Of a stretch of DNA of 51,088 bases, positions 32,368-39,787 are shown piece by piece. The stretch spans positions 1 to 51,088 of the forward strand of contig CADAQF010000044.1 of the NCBI GenBank assembly GCA_902790015.1, in the 5' to 3' direction. The notes beneath the pieces were generated by a model that worked only from the letters and a program-made list of their open reading frames with translations, had not been told where the DNA came from and did not search any database. Made by a program: the position numbers and the translations under genes. The stretch comes from an uncultured Eubacteriales bacterium (GTDB lineage Bacteria; Bacillota; Clostridia; Christensenellales; Aristaeellaceae). Every line of letters starts with the position of its first letter. The first letter of the stretch is position 1.

Positions 32368-33681
32368 ATGCGCAAAACGATCCTGGCCCTGCTGCTCTGC
32401 TCGATGCTGTTTGCGTCCTTTGCGGCGTATGCGGGCGAACTTTCCCTGGGAGACGTGAACGAATACCTGAATACCTCCGCTAAGCTGGGGGAGGGAAGCA
32501 AGGCCAATCAGGTGGCCGTGATCCCCTTTGACCACATCGACGGCCCCAAGGAAGAAGACCTGTTCTACGCCTTTGTGCCCTTCAAGTATGTGGCCCGCAG
32601 CTACATCAAATACCAGTGCACCTTTATCTCCTGCACCTGCCGCTCGGCGGATGTGAATGTCTGGTCCACCGCGTATGTGGAGCTGACCCTTCCCTCCTCC
32701 GGCAAGATAGAGGACGCCGCCGTGCGCACCATCAGCTTTGACGCCGATTCCACCGGTCATTACCTGGGCGGCTTCTGGGGCGACAGCAACCCGCCGCCCA
32801 CGGCGCCCACACGCACCTTCGACGTGTTCAAGGCCGACTGGCTGCCCTACTACACCAACAAAACCTGCGGCGAGCTGATGGGCTACACCACCATCGACGA
32901 TATTTCCGACGCCCCCTTTGACATCGACGCCTGGACCGGCGCCACCGTCTCCTGCAACAACGTCCTGCGCATGCTGCAGGCCATGTTCACCTACCATGCC
33001 ACGGATTCCTTCTTTGACGGCGATGCCAGGGCCGTCGAGCTCCGCCAGGTGTTCGAAACCAAGCGTGAAACCGTCGCCGCTTCCGCCGCCGCTGCCGTGG
33101 CCGCCGGCGAGGTGGCGCTGCCCGCCCCCGTGGACACCACCAAGACCTATAAGGCCAACAAGGACGACACCGTTGAGACCCCCTGCGCCGAAGGCAATTT
33201 TGGCCCCACCTGCTCCGCCATCAACAGCGAGAACCTGCGCCAGTACCTGGGCCGCACCGATGTCAAATACATCGACCTGCGCGACTATTCCGATTACGCC
33301 AAGAAGCACCTGCGCAATTTTGAGTGCATCCCCTATTTCGCCCTGATCTTCAACGCCAATGCCCATACCGACGCGGCCCTGCCCCAGCTGTACGGCGGCT
33401 CGGTCACGGAGCCCGTTCCCGTCTACGCGGAGTCCGACGAACTGCTGGAAGCCCTCTTCCCCAGGAATCAGATCCTGTTCCTCATGTGCCAGAGCGGCGG
33501 CCGTGTCAGCCAGCTGATGACGCTTCTGAAGGCCCGCGGCTGGGATATGACCAAGGTCTATAACATTGGCGGCATGGCCCAGTACGCCGGCGCCGAGTAC
33601 CGGGACATCGTCACCGATACGCCGGAAATCACCATCAGCGCCACCTACACCTTTGAAGGCCTGACCCGTATCGCCCCGTAA
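32368..33681 (+). CDS. Secreted FMN-binding-like/rhodanese fusion protein
   Basis: A 437-residue protein. Signal peptide (about 1-22; KTILALLLCSMLFASFAAYA). Residues about 40-225 form a domain with DIDAWTGATVSCNNVLRML near its end, matching the (S/T)GAT motif of FMN-binding domains in NqrC/RnfG-like proteins, where the Thr carries flavin. An Ala-rich linker follows. Residues about 300-425 form a rhodanese domain: YIDLRDYSDYAKKHLRN and the active-site loop CQSGGR with Cys near 374, then KVYNIGGMAQYAG. Rhodaneses transfer sulfur or bind persulfide. The start at 32368 follows AAGGAGG. It lies just after paralogue D and shares part of the upstream TGTTC box, so it may be regulated with the A-D family. 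A redox function outside the cell is inference. Confidence 0.8.
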   Translation: MRKTILALLLCSMLFASFAAYAGELSLGDVNEYLNTSAKLGEGSKANQVAVIPFDHIDGPKEEDLFYAFVPFKYVARSYIKYQCTFISCTCRSADVNVWSTAYVELTLPSSGKIEDAAVRTISFDADSTGHYLGGFWGDSNPPPTAPTRTFDVFKADWLPYYTNKTCGELMGYTTIDDISDAPFDIDAWTGATVSCNNVLRMLQAMFTYHATDSFFDGDARAVELRQVFETKRETVAASAAAAVAAGEVALPAPVDTTKTYKANKDDTVETPCAEGNFGPTCSAINSENLRQYLGRTDVKYIDLRDYSDYAKKHLRNFECIPYFALIFNANAHTDAALPQLYGGSVTEPVPVYAESDELLEALFPRNQILFLMCQSGGRVSQLMTLLKARGWDMTKVYNIGGMAQYAGAEYRDIVTDTPEITISATYTFEGLTRIAP

Positions 33682-33776
33682 AGCCCGCGGGCATCCGTTT
33701 CTCGCAGGAAAAATGACGTCACAGCAGTGTCCAGATTCGAAACGGCGGCGTTTTCGCCGCCGCATAAACAAAAACC

Positions 33777-33815
33777 AGGCAGCCGAGGAAAATGCTCCGC
33801 GGCTGCCTGTCAGTT
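33777..33815. terminator. Bidirectional terminator
   Basis: CAGGCAGCCG...CGGCTGCCTG stem with A-rich sequence on the left and TTTTT on the right; it serves the plus-strand rhodanese gene and the minus-strand LysM pair. The stem matches those of the other GG-LysM cassettes. Confidence 0.75.
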
Positions 33816-33826
33816 TTTCTATTGTA

Positions 33827-34006
33827 TCAGAAGTAGATCTTCAGCACCTGTCCCACGACGATCAGGTTGGGATTGGCGATCTTGTTCCACGCCACCAGAT
33901 CCTTCACCGTCACGCCGTAGCGGTAGCTCCTGGCCGCGCCGCCGGCGGCCTTTTCCAGTTCCTCAGCGTTGACTTCGTTCATGGTGTTCTTCATTTCCTC
34001 AGACAT
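33827..34006 (-). CDS. Double-glycine leader protein 4 with half LysM
   Basis: A 59-residue protein. The leader (1-23) is nearly identical to copy 3 and ends VNAEELEKAAGG. The domain that follows is a shortened LysM: after AARSY it jumps to RYGVTVKDLVAWNKIANPNL, ending VVGQVLKIYF. Compared with copy 3, a 48-nt in-frame block encoding ITYTVVKGDTLTKIAN is missing, so the first strand and helix of LysM are lost while the frame and stop are kept. GGGAG lies about 9 nt before the ATG. It is the second gene of a two-gene unit, 48 nt after copy 5. Whether a half-domain can fold or bind is doubtful, but the open frame is intact. Confidence 0.75.
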   Translation of the reverse strand: MSEEMKNTMNEVNAEELEKAAGGAARSYRYGVTVKDLVAWNKIANPNLIVVGQVLKIYF

Positions 34007-34054
34007 GGTGTTGATCTCCCTTCGTTTTCTGTTGCTTATTATTGTTTCTTTTGC

Positions 34055-34285
34055 TTACTTGACGATGACGATCTTCTGGCCGACCACGATCAGGTTGCGG
34101 TCCTTGATGGCGTTCCAGTGCACCAGGTTGTCCACGGTCACACCGTAGCGGTGCGCGATCTTGGTCAGGGTATCGCCCTTCTTGACGATGTAAACGATCC
34201 TGCGGTAATCGGAGGCGCCGCCCGCGGCCTGCTCAAGCTCCTCGGCAGATACTTCATTTATGGTGTTCTTCATTTCCTCAGACAT
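34055..34285 (-). CDS. Double-glycine leader LysM protein 5
   Basis: A 76-residue protein almost identical to copies 1 and 2. The leader ends VSAEELEQAAGG; the complete LysM domain has KKGDTLTKIAHRYGVTVDNL and ends VVGQKIVIVK. Translation starts at 34285 after GCGAAAGGAGATA, the same ribosome binding site context as copies 2 and 3. The upstream promoter-like module and GAACGC/GCGTTC hairpin are present. It is followed by the half-LysM copy, so one transcript encodes both. Wall binding through LysM and export through a GG-processing ABC transporter are inferred from the domains. Confidence 0.85.
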   Translation of the reverse strand: MSEEMKNTINEVSAEELEQAAGGASDYRRIVYIVKKGDTLTKIAHRYGVTVDNLVHWNAIKDRNLIVVGQKIVIVK

Positions 34286-34390
34286 TTTGTTTATCTCCTT
34301 TCGCGCTCAGCGCCTTCTGTTTTGTTTGTTGTTCCGGAACGCTCTTTGGCGTTCACATATATTGATACGGGGCAAAATCGCCGGCGGCAG
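34286..34390 (-). promoter_or_regulatory. Shared promoter/5' leader of GG-LysM cassette 5
   Basis: On the minus strand CTGCCG (34390-34385), exactly 17 nt, TATCAATATATG (from 34367), GAACGC (34354-34349) / GCGTTC (34342-34337) with a 6-nt loop, then GCGCGAAAGGAGATA before the ATG. The 100-nt gap upstream to 34493 shows no further gene. Confidence 0.65.
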
Positions 34391-34492
34391 TTCGTTTCTG
34401 AAATTATCAGAAATCTTTTTTTGAGATTATCATTTCCGAAAACCTGAACATCCCGCCGGCATGACCTGCGGAAGCCGCCGCAGTCGTCCTTT

Positions 34493-35050
34493 TCAGGCAG
34501 CGGGCGTTTCGCTGATGATCATGGAAATATCCAGGTCGGTCAGGAACTGCATCACCAGCTCCATCTCTTCGTCGGTCAGCGCCGTGTAGGTGTCGCCGTC
34601 CTGATGATAGGCGTACAGGGATACCTCGTAGCCGTGCCAGATGGTGTACAGCTCGCAGGCCCCTTCCAGCTCGTAATGGATCACCTTGGTGCCCAGGCCG
34701 GTCTTCGTGATGGAATAGGGGATGGGCTCGCCGGTCTCCTCGTTGATGACCAGCGGGGCGATGGACTGCTCGAATTCGTCCTGGGGCATGTCGTCGTTCC
34801 AGGTGATTTCAGAATAGGAATCATTGTAGGAAACGAACAGGGATATATGGGGCATACCCTCCGTCTGGGGCTCCAGCGTCAGATATCCCTTGAAGGGATC
34901 GGCCCAGCTCACCGGGGAGGCGGTGTATCCCTCAGGAACGACGGCGATGATCTCAAACGCCGGCTCGATTTCGTCCGCCGTTTCCGCCGGGCAGATCGCG
35001 CAGCCCAGCGCCAGCGTCAGGCACAGCGCCAGCAATACGGTCTTCTTCAT
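34493..35050 (-). CDS. Secreted protein, unknown
   Basis: A 185-residue protein with a signal peptide (about 1-22; KKTVLLALCLTLALGCAICP). A Cys at the end of the hydrophobic core does not form a clear lipobox. The mature part is acidic with alternating beta-like strands (FEIIAVVPEGYTASPVSW; GYLTLEPQTEGMPHISLFVS) and a C-terminal helix (TDEEMELVMQFLTDLDISM). No family recognised. AAGGAGG lies about 8 nt before the ATG. It is 20 nt downstream of the SH3 protein gene on the same strand, so the two are likely co-transcribed. Confidence 0.7.
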   Translation of the reverse strand: MKKTVLLALCLTLALGCAICPAETADEIEPAFEIIAVVPEGYTASPVSWADPFKGYLTLEPQTEGMPHISLFVSYNDSYSEITWNDDMPQDEFEQSIAPLVINEETGEPIPYSITKTGLGTKVIHYELEGACELYTIWHGYEVSLYAYHQDGDTYTALTDEEMELVMQFLTDLDISMIISETPAA

Positions 35051-35070
35051 ATGCTATCCTCCTTGCGCTT

Positions 35071-35691
35071 TTACCAGGGCTGCGTGATGCTCTTGGTCAG
35101 GTAGCCGGTCAGCCCCGTGTCCGGGTCGGCCACCTGCAGCCAGTTGGTCCCTACGGCGGTGACGGTGAAAACGTCCCCGTTCACCACGTCGCTTCTGATC
35201 GACAGCGCCGCGAAGCTGGGCGCCCAGCGCAGGTGATACAGCGCTGTGGTCTTGGCCGTATTGATGATCACCTGATACGGCGCCTTCAGCTTCTGTTTGG
35301 CCATCTGCCGGAATTCCTGGTTCAGCGCCTGCATATCGTCGTAGGCCCGGTCCGCCGGGGAGGGCGTGGCGTCCGGCGCCGGGGTGGCGGTCAGCGCCGG
35401 GGGCTTCTGGGAGGACAGGAAGCTCATCATCACCCAGCCCTGCCAGTTTTTATAGCCGCAGAAGCCCCACAGGCCGTCCTCGCTCAGGCCGGATATCTGC
35501 AGCCTCGTCCCGTAGGGGATCAGCCCGAAGGAACGGGCGTTCTTGTCGGGCTCCTGCCGTATGTTCAGCGATCCGCCGCCCTTGCAGGCGACGTAGTAAG
35601 TCCGGGTGCCCATGGCCAGGGCAGAGGCGGCGCAAAGCACGATGCTCAGCACCATCAGCGCGGCCAGCGCCGGAACAAGCTTTTTACGCAT
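35071..35691 (-). CDS. Secreted protein with two SH3-like domains
   Basis: A 206-residue protein. Signal peptide (about 1-26; LVPALAALMVLSIVLCAASA), a first SH3-like domain (about 30-90; GGGSLNIRQEPDKNARSFGL is the canonical start, GWVMMSFL the end), a Pro/Thr/Asp linker, a short helix, and a second SH3-like domain (about 140-206; LYHLRWAPSFAALSI to GLTGYLTKSI). Such modules bind cell-wall peptides. It is one of five SH3-containing secreted proteins in the window and probably shares a transcript with the small secreted protein downstream and the phosphatase upstream (37 nt gap). Confidence 0.8.
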   Translation of the reverse strand: MRKKLVPALAALMVLSIVLCAASALAMGTRTYYVACKGGGSLNIRQEPDKNARSFGLIPYGTRLQISGLSEDGLWGFCGYKNWQGWVMMSFLSSQKPPALTATPAPDATPSPADRAYDDMQALNQEFRQMAKQKLKAPYQVIINTAKTTALYHLRWAPSFAALSIRSDVVNGDVFTVTAVGTNWLQVADPDTGLTGYLTKSITQPW

Positions 35692-35728
35692 GAAAGACAG
35701 CTCCTTTTATCAGTCATGTTGAAAAGTA

Positions 35729-36868
35729 TTACCTGAGCTTTTCCTGCACCGCCTGGATCTCCTCCGCGGTAAGCCCGATCTTTTCAAGATACCGGACGGC
35801 GGCGTCCTGCAGTCCGTCGGCAAAAATGCTGTCGATGCCGAAGGCGGTCGCCAGGGTCTTCTGGATGTTGCTGCGGGCGATCACGTCGTACTGCTCGGTG
35901 CCGGGCTGTACGCCGTAATAGTTGAAGAAGGTCACCATGTAATCGGCGGTGATCTCGTCGCCGCCGGCGCCCATCAGCGCCTCCAGCACGGCGGAAACAA
36001 AGCCGGCGCGGTCCTTGCCCTCGTTGCAGTGCACCAGGAAGGGCGCTTCGTTTTTCGCGATGAAGCGCAGGCCCTCGGCCAGGCCCTCCTCAAAGTCCGG
36101 CGCGGAGAAGTCCACACCCAGGTTCAGGCACACGAAGCTCTGGCCCGCGTAATAGCTGTCGGAGAAGCCCTCGTAGCCCTTCATGGTCTCCTCGTTGTCG
36201 GCCAGGTTGATGAAGGTTTTGACGCCGGCCGCCTTCGCCGCGGCGTCCGCCTGCTGATTGCGGCTGATCTCCGGGTTCACCGGAGAAGAGGAGCGGTACA
36301 GCTTGTTCTCGCCCACGCCCGTGACCTTCACGGCGCGGAAATTGGCGAACTGCTCGTCCGTCAGGTCAGGATAGTCGTCCCGGTTTTCGCTGCGGACCAG
36401 CTGGTGGATCACGTACTCATCGTAATAGCCGCCCGCTTCCTTCATCGCAAAGGACACCGTCACCGGCTCCTCCACGCTGTAATGCCAGATATAGCCCGGG
36501 TCCGTCTCGGTCTTTTCCTTGACGGCGATGCCCGCGGCGGTAGCCAGGTCGCCCATGTTGATGGCCAGAACGACATAATCCTCGCCCAGGTCGGGCTTTA
36601 CCACCACGCGGCAGATCATGCTGCCCTGGTCCACGTCCGAATAGTTGGAGCCCACGGGCATGTCATATTCCTGCCCGTTCAGCGTCACCGTCACGACGTC
36701 GCCGTAGGCGTAGCCGCGGCCCATCAGCTCGCTGCCCGGGACGGACAGCACCAGGTTTCCGTACTTCTGGATCTCGGTCACCGTGATCGGCGTTTCCTCG
36801 CCCCAGGCGAGAGACGCCGCTCCCAGCAGCATACACAGCGCGAGCAGCACAGCCATTGTCTTTTTCAT
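35729..36868 (-). CDS. Secreted tyrosine phosphatase fused to a SAM-HAT-C-like domain
   Basis: A 379-residue protein with a signal peptide (about 1-23; TMAVLLALCMLLGAASLAWG). Residues about 26-120 match the C-terminal domain of SAM hydroxide adenosyltransferases: ITVTEIQKYGNLVLSVPGSE, MPVGSNYSDVDQGSMICRVV and LAINMGDLATAAGI. Residues about 165-379 form a protein tyrosine/serine phosphatase of the atypical type: a start at NFRAVKVTGVGENKLYRSSS and the P-loop HCNEGKDRAG with catalytic Cys281 and the following Arg. The start is set at 36868 by GGAGG and the signal peptide; the open frame continues upstream through dispersed repeats and is not coding there. It would dephosphorylate substrates outside the cell; the target is unknown. 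Confidence 0.85.
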   Translation of the reverse strand: MKKTMAVLLALCMLLGAASLAWGEETPITVTEIQKYGNLVLSVPGSELMGRGYAYGDVVTVTLNGQEYDMPVGSNYSDVDQGSMICRVVVKPDLGEDYVVLAINMGDLATAAGIAVKEKTETDPGYIWHYSVEEPVTVSFAMKEAGGYYDEYVIHQLVRSENRDDYPDLTDEQFANFRAVKVTGVGENKLYRSSSPVNPEISRNQQADAAAKAAGVKTFINLADNEETMKGYEGFSDSYYAGQSFVCLNLGVDFSAPDFEEGLAEGLRFIAKNEAPFLVHCNEGKDRAGFVSAVLEALMGAGGDEITADYMVTFFNYYGVQPGTEQYDVIARSNIQKTLATAFGIDSIFADGLQDAAVRYLEKIGLTAEEIQAVQEKLR

Positions 36869-37035
36869 AACGCATTCCTCCTTCACAGGTCCGGGCGTAC
36901 ACTGCGCCCCTTTCATTGAAAACCCCTTTATAATATTTTCGAGGCCCTTCATATAATTATTGTATCTGCCCTGCCGGTTTTTGTCAATATGACTCTTCGA
37001 TACGGGATGAGGACTCATCGCTTTGGGAAAAGGAC

Positions 37036-37240
37036 TATCAGCCGGGGCCTGCCGGCCTGTTCGGCACTGAAAATGATCCGAGGGACCGTTTTCCGGGTGC
37101 GGCTCACCCAACGGTCTTTTTCCGAGAAGCGCGTTACTCCAAAAGCCTTCCCTGAAAGGGGTTATCAGTGCCTGGGAAACAGGCATGTGGCATGTTTTCA
37201 GAGAAGTGCCTCGCTCCAAAGGCTTCCCCTTGAGTAAGCG
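37036..37240 (+). repeat. Dispersed hairpin repeats, degenerate copies
   Basis: CGGGGCCTGCCGGCCTGTTC (37042 on), then GAAAATGATCC..GGACCGTTTTC and GGTGCGGCTCACCC make one worn unit. A second part (37169-37215) has GAAACAGGCATG..CATGTTTTC followed by CCAAAGGCTTCCCCTTGAG. These match the better-preserved units at 37.5 kb and 50.7-51.1 kb. The whole gene-free stretch 36869-37753 consists of this repeat material plus short unique AT-rich pieces. Confidence 0.7.
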
Positions 37241-37366
37241 ATGATTAATGGAGGAATTCAAGTTGAAGCTTTCTCAAAAGTGCTGAAATAACAGTACTTC
37301 ATGATGCAACGATTTTCTGAAAAGAGAATTAATCAGCATTTACTGGAGGGGTGAGACCCGTTCGCG

Positions 37367-37657
37367 TACCAAAAGGCTTCCCCTTGGAGGGGAAGCTGTC
37401 AGGCGCGGAAATTGCTTTATATATTATAACACTTCCTTCGCGCCTGACTGATGAGGTGGTCTCCGTTCCATACAGCTTTTTCTGCCCAAGCGTTTTTTAC
37501 GGGCGCTTACTCAAGTAACCCAGGGCCTGCCGGCCCGTTCGCGGCTGAAAACGGTCCACCGGACCGTTTTCCGAGATGCCGCTCACACCAGGGCCTGCAG
37601 GCCCGTTCGTCGGTGAAAACAGGCCACCGACCTGTTTTCCGGGCCCTCCTCACCCCC
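37367..37657 (+). repeat. Composite dispersed repeat block 1
   Basis: In order: CCAAAAGGCTTCCCCTTGGA, an inverted repeat CTGTCAGGCGCG / CGCGCCTGAC around an AT-rich loop (37398-37450), ACTGATGAGGTGGTCTCCG, a G/T-rich piece, then two tandem units starting CAGGGCCTGCCGGCCCGTTC (37521) and CAGGGCCTGCAGGCCCGTTC (37588). Each unit contains a hairpin: GAAAACGGTCC-ACC-GGACCGTTTTC (37547-37571) and GAAAACAGG...CCTGTTTTC (37615-37639). The same block recurs at 50,737-51,088. Confidence 0.8.
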
Positions 37658-37753
37658 GTATTCAGTATTTCCTCTTGCCCCCCTGAACGCAGGGATATAC
37701 AATGGAATCGATCCTGCCCGTACCCCGTTCTCGTTCCCGAAAGGAGCCGCGCC

Positions 37754-38236
37754 GTGCCTTACGCTTCCTCCATACCTTTTGAAAACGGCTTTATCTGCCT
37801 TTCCTATGATGACAGCGCCCTGCTCTCCTGCCGCCTTTCTTCCCAAAGCCTGGGAAGCGACGCTCCCACTCCTCTGGCCCTGGCCGGTTTTTCCCAGCTG
37901 GAGGAATGGCTGAACGGCCGAAGGACCGAATTTGACCTGCCGCTCCGTCCGGTCGGTACGCCCTTTCAGCTGGCCGTCTGGCAGGCGCTGGGCGAAATCC
38001 CTTACGGCGAGACCCGCACCTACGGAGCCATCGCCCGCAAGCTGGGCCGTCCCGGCGCTGCCCGCGCGGTCGGCGCCGCGTGCGGGCGCAACCCCCTCTG
38101 GCTGATCATTCCCTGTCACCGCGCGGTAGGCGCAGACGGCGCCCTGACCGGTTATGCCGGCGGTCTGGCCCTAAAAAGGCGCCTGCTCGACCTGGAGCGG
38201 GAAGTGAGCCTGGGCCTTTGCCGGCACGCGCCGTAA
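37754..38236 (+). CDS. ogt: Methylated-DNA-[protein]-cysteine methyltransferase
   Basis: A 160-residue suicide repair protein. The C-terminal domain carries [38 protein letters not shown] and the active site [20 protein letters not shown] with Cys121, which accepts the methyl group from O6-methylguanine. The N-terminal part is the usual short ribonuclease-like domain. No AdaA regulatory domain is present, so this is the Ogt type. It starts at a GTG (37754) with AAAGGAG 7 nt upstream; extending to earlier starts would run into repeat sequence. It converges with the ABC-F gene. Confidence 0.93.
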   Translation: MPYASSIPFENGFICLSYDDSALLSCRLSSQSLGSDAPTPLALAGFSQLEEWLNGRRTEFDLPLRPVGTPFQLAVWQALGEIPYGETRTYGAIARKLGRPGAARAVGAACGRNPLWLIIPCHRAVGADGALTGYAGGLALKRRLLDLEREVSLGLCRHAP

Positions 38237-38257
38237 AATCACGGGCCGTTTCCGCTG

Positions 38258-39787
38258 TCATTCCTTCTTTAAATCGTTTCCCTCCTCCGTTCGCAGCCCT
38301 TTTTCCTCAAAGCGGACGATCCGGTCGGCGACGTGCCGCACCAGTGTTTCGTCGTGGCTTACGAACAAAAGCGTTCCCTCGTATTCGCCGAGCAGCTTCT
38401 GCAAAGCCTCCAGCGCGAAAACGTCCAGATGGTTGGTGGGTTCGTCCAGCACCAGCACGTTGCAGTCGGACAGCATCAGCCTGGCCAGCGCCGTCTTGGC
38501 CTGTTCCCCGCCCGAAAGCACGCGGACGGGCTTAAGCACCGCGTCGCCCCGAAGGCCGAGGCGGGCCAGGACTGTTCTGGCCCGGGACACGTCCGGGGCC
38601 GTCCCGAAAAGCACGTTTTCAAGCGCCGTCCTGTCCGCTTCCAGCATCCTGGAATACTCCTGATCAAAGCATCCCACCCGGGCCGCGGGGTTCCACCGGA
38701 TGGTCCCCTCCAGACGGATATCCCGGTCCGCCCGGTTTAGCAGGGAAAGCAGCAGGCTCGTTTTTCCGCAGCCGTTATTCCCCGTGACCGCCGTGCGGGA
38801 CCCGGAGGGAAGCGTGAACGCGCTTTTTTCAAGCAGCATGCGTCCGCCGGCGGAAAGGGACGTTATGTCCGCTTCCAGCGCGTACCGGGCGCGGATGGGA
38901 TATTCGGCGCCCAGCTTCATCCGGATGTCCGGCAGGCTGCGCGGGCGCTCCTTTTTTTCCAGCCGGTCCAGCCGGTCCCGAAGCTTCGTTGCCGCGTGGC
39001 TCTGGGCGATCACGGCGTTGGTGTATTCGCGCGTGTGAAGCCGGGCCTCGCTGTTTCCCATCCGTTTGGGCGCCTTTTTTACGGAGGCTGCCCATTCGAT
39101 CTTCTGCTGCGCCGCTTCCTTCAGCCGCTTCTGCTCGGCGCGGTACTGATCGTATTCGAACTGCTGAAAGGCCCGCCTCTGGGTCAGCTCCCGCTGGTAG
39201 CTGTCGTAGTTTCCCGGGAACACGGATATATTCCCGTCCTCCAGGTGCCATATGTGGGTGCACAGCCCGTTCAGGAGCGACCGGTCGTGGGAAACGAGCA
39301 GCAAAGCGCCCCTGAAACGGCGCAAAGCTTCCGCAAGCGCCCGTATTCCCTCCTGATCCAGGTCGGCGCTCGGTTCGTCCGCAAAAAGCAGCTGCGCGCT
39401 TTGGGAAAGCGCGCCCGCGATCCTGCGCCGCGTCTGCTCTCCGCCGGAAAGGCCCTCCCGCATTTCCGGCGCGTGAAACCGGCTTTTCAGCTCCGCGTCG
39501 GCTTCCTGGTCCGTCCTGCCCTGCTGGCGGATGAAACTGATGCCGCAGTACCACCTGATCTCCCCGGCGTCGGGCTCTTCCTCCCCGGCCAGGATGCTGA
39601 GCAAGGTACTTTTTCCCGCCCCGTTTTCACCGATCAGTCCGATCCGCTGCCCGTCGTAAACGGACAGGCTGCCAAGCCTCAGCACCGTGCGGCCGCCGTA
39701 GCTTTTTTCGATCCCGCGGGCTGCCAGCAGCAGCCGGCCCGCCGCGTTCGCCGGCAGGCTTTTATTCTGATTTTTATTCTGCTTCAT
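38258..39787 (-). CDS. ABC-F ATPase, likely antibiotic-resistance type
   Basis: A 509-residue soluble protein with two ABC cassettes and no membrane segments. First cassette: Walker A GENGAGKS (53-60), signature LSGGEQ (near 114), Walker B LLFADEPSADLD. The interdomain linker (about 200-300) is long and basic (RAEQKRLKEAAQQKIEWAAS). Second cassette: GNNGCGKTS, LSGGEQAK, VLVLDEPTNHLD. ABC-F proteins bind the ribosomal E site; those with extended linkers and leader attenuators, such as Vga, Lsa, Msr and VmlR types, remove lincosamides, pleuromutilins, streptogramins or macrolides. The 5' leader with a short ORF and terminators supports inducible resistance. Substrate not determinable. Confidence 0.9.
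   Translation of the reverse strand: MKQNKNQNKSLPANAAGRLLLAARGIEKSYGGRTVLRLGSLSVYDGQRIGLIGENGAGKSTLLSILAGEEEPDAGEIRWYCGISFIRQQGRTDQEADAELKSRFHAPEMREGLSGGEQTRRRIAGALSQSAQLLFADEPSADLDQEGIRALAEALRRFRGALLLVSHDRSLLNGLCTHIWHLEDGNISVFPGNYDSYQRELTQRRAFQQFEYDQYRAEQKRLKEAAQQKIEWAASVKKAPKRMGNSEARLHTREYTNAVIAQSHAATKLRDRLDRLEKKERPRSLPDIRMKLGAEYPIRARYALEADITSLSAGGRMLLEKSAFTLPSGSRTAVTGNNGCGKTSLLLSLLNRADRDIRLEGTIRWNPAARVGCFDQEYSRMLEADRTALENVLFGTAPDVSRARTVLARLGLRGDAVLKPVRVLSGGEQAKTALARLMLSDCNVLVLDEPTNHLDVFALEALQKLLGEYEGTLLFVSHDETLVRHVADRIVRFEEKGLRTEEGNDLKKE

Noticed and set aside
36869..37261. N-terminal extension of the phosphatase frame by 131 codons
   Set aside because: It consists of translated dispersed repeat sequence and precedes a good ribosome binding site and signal peptide at 36868.
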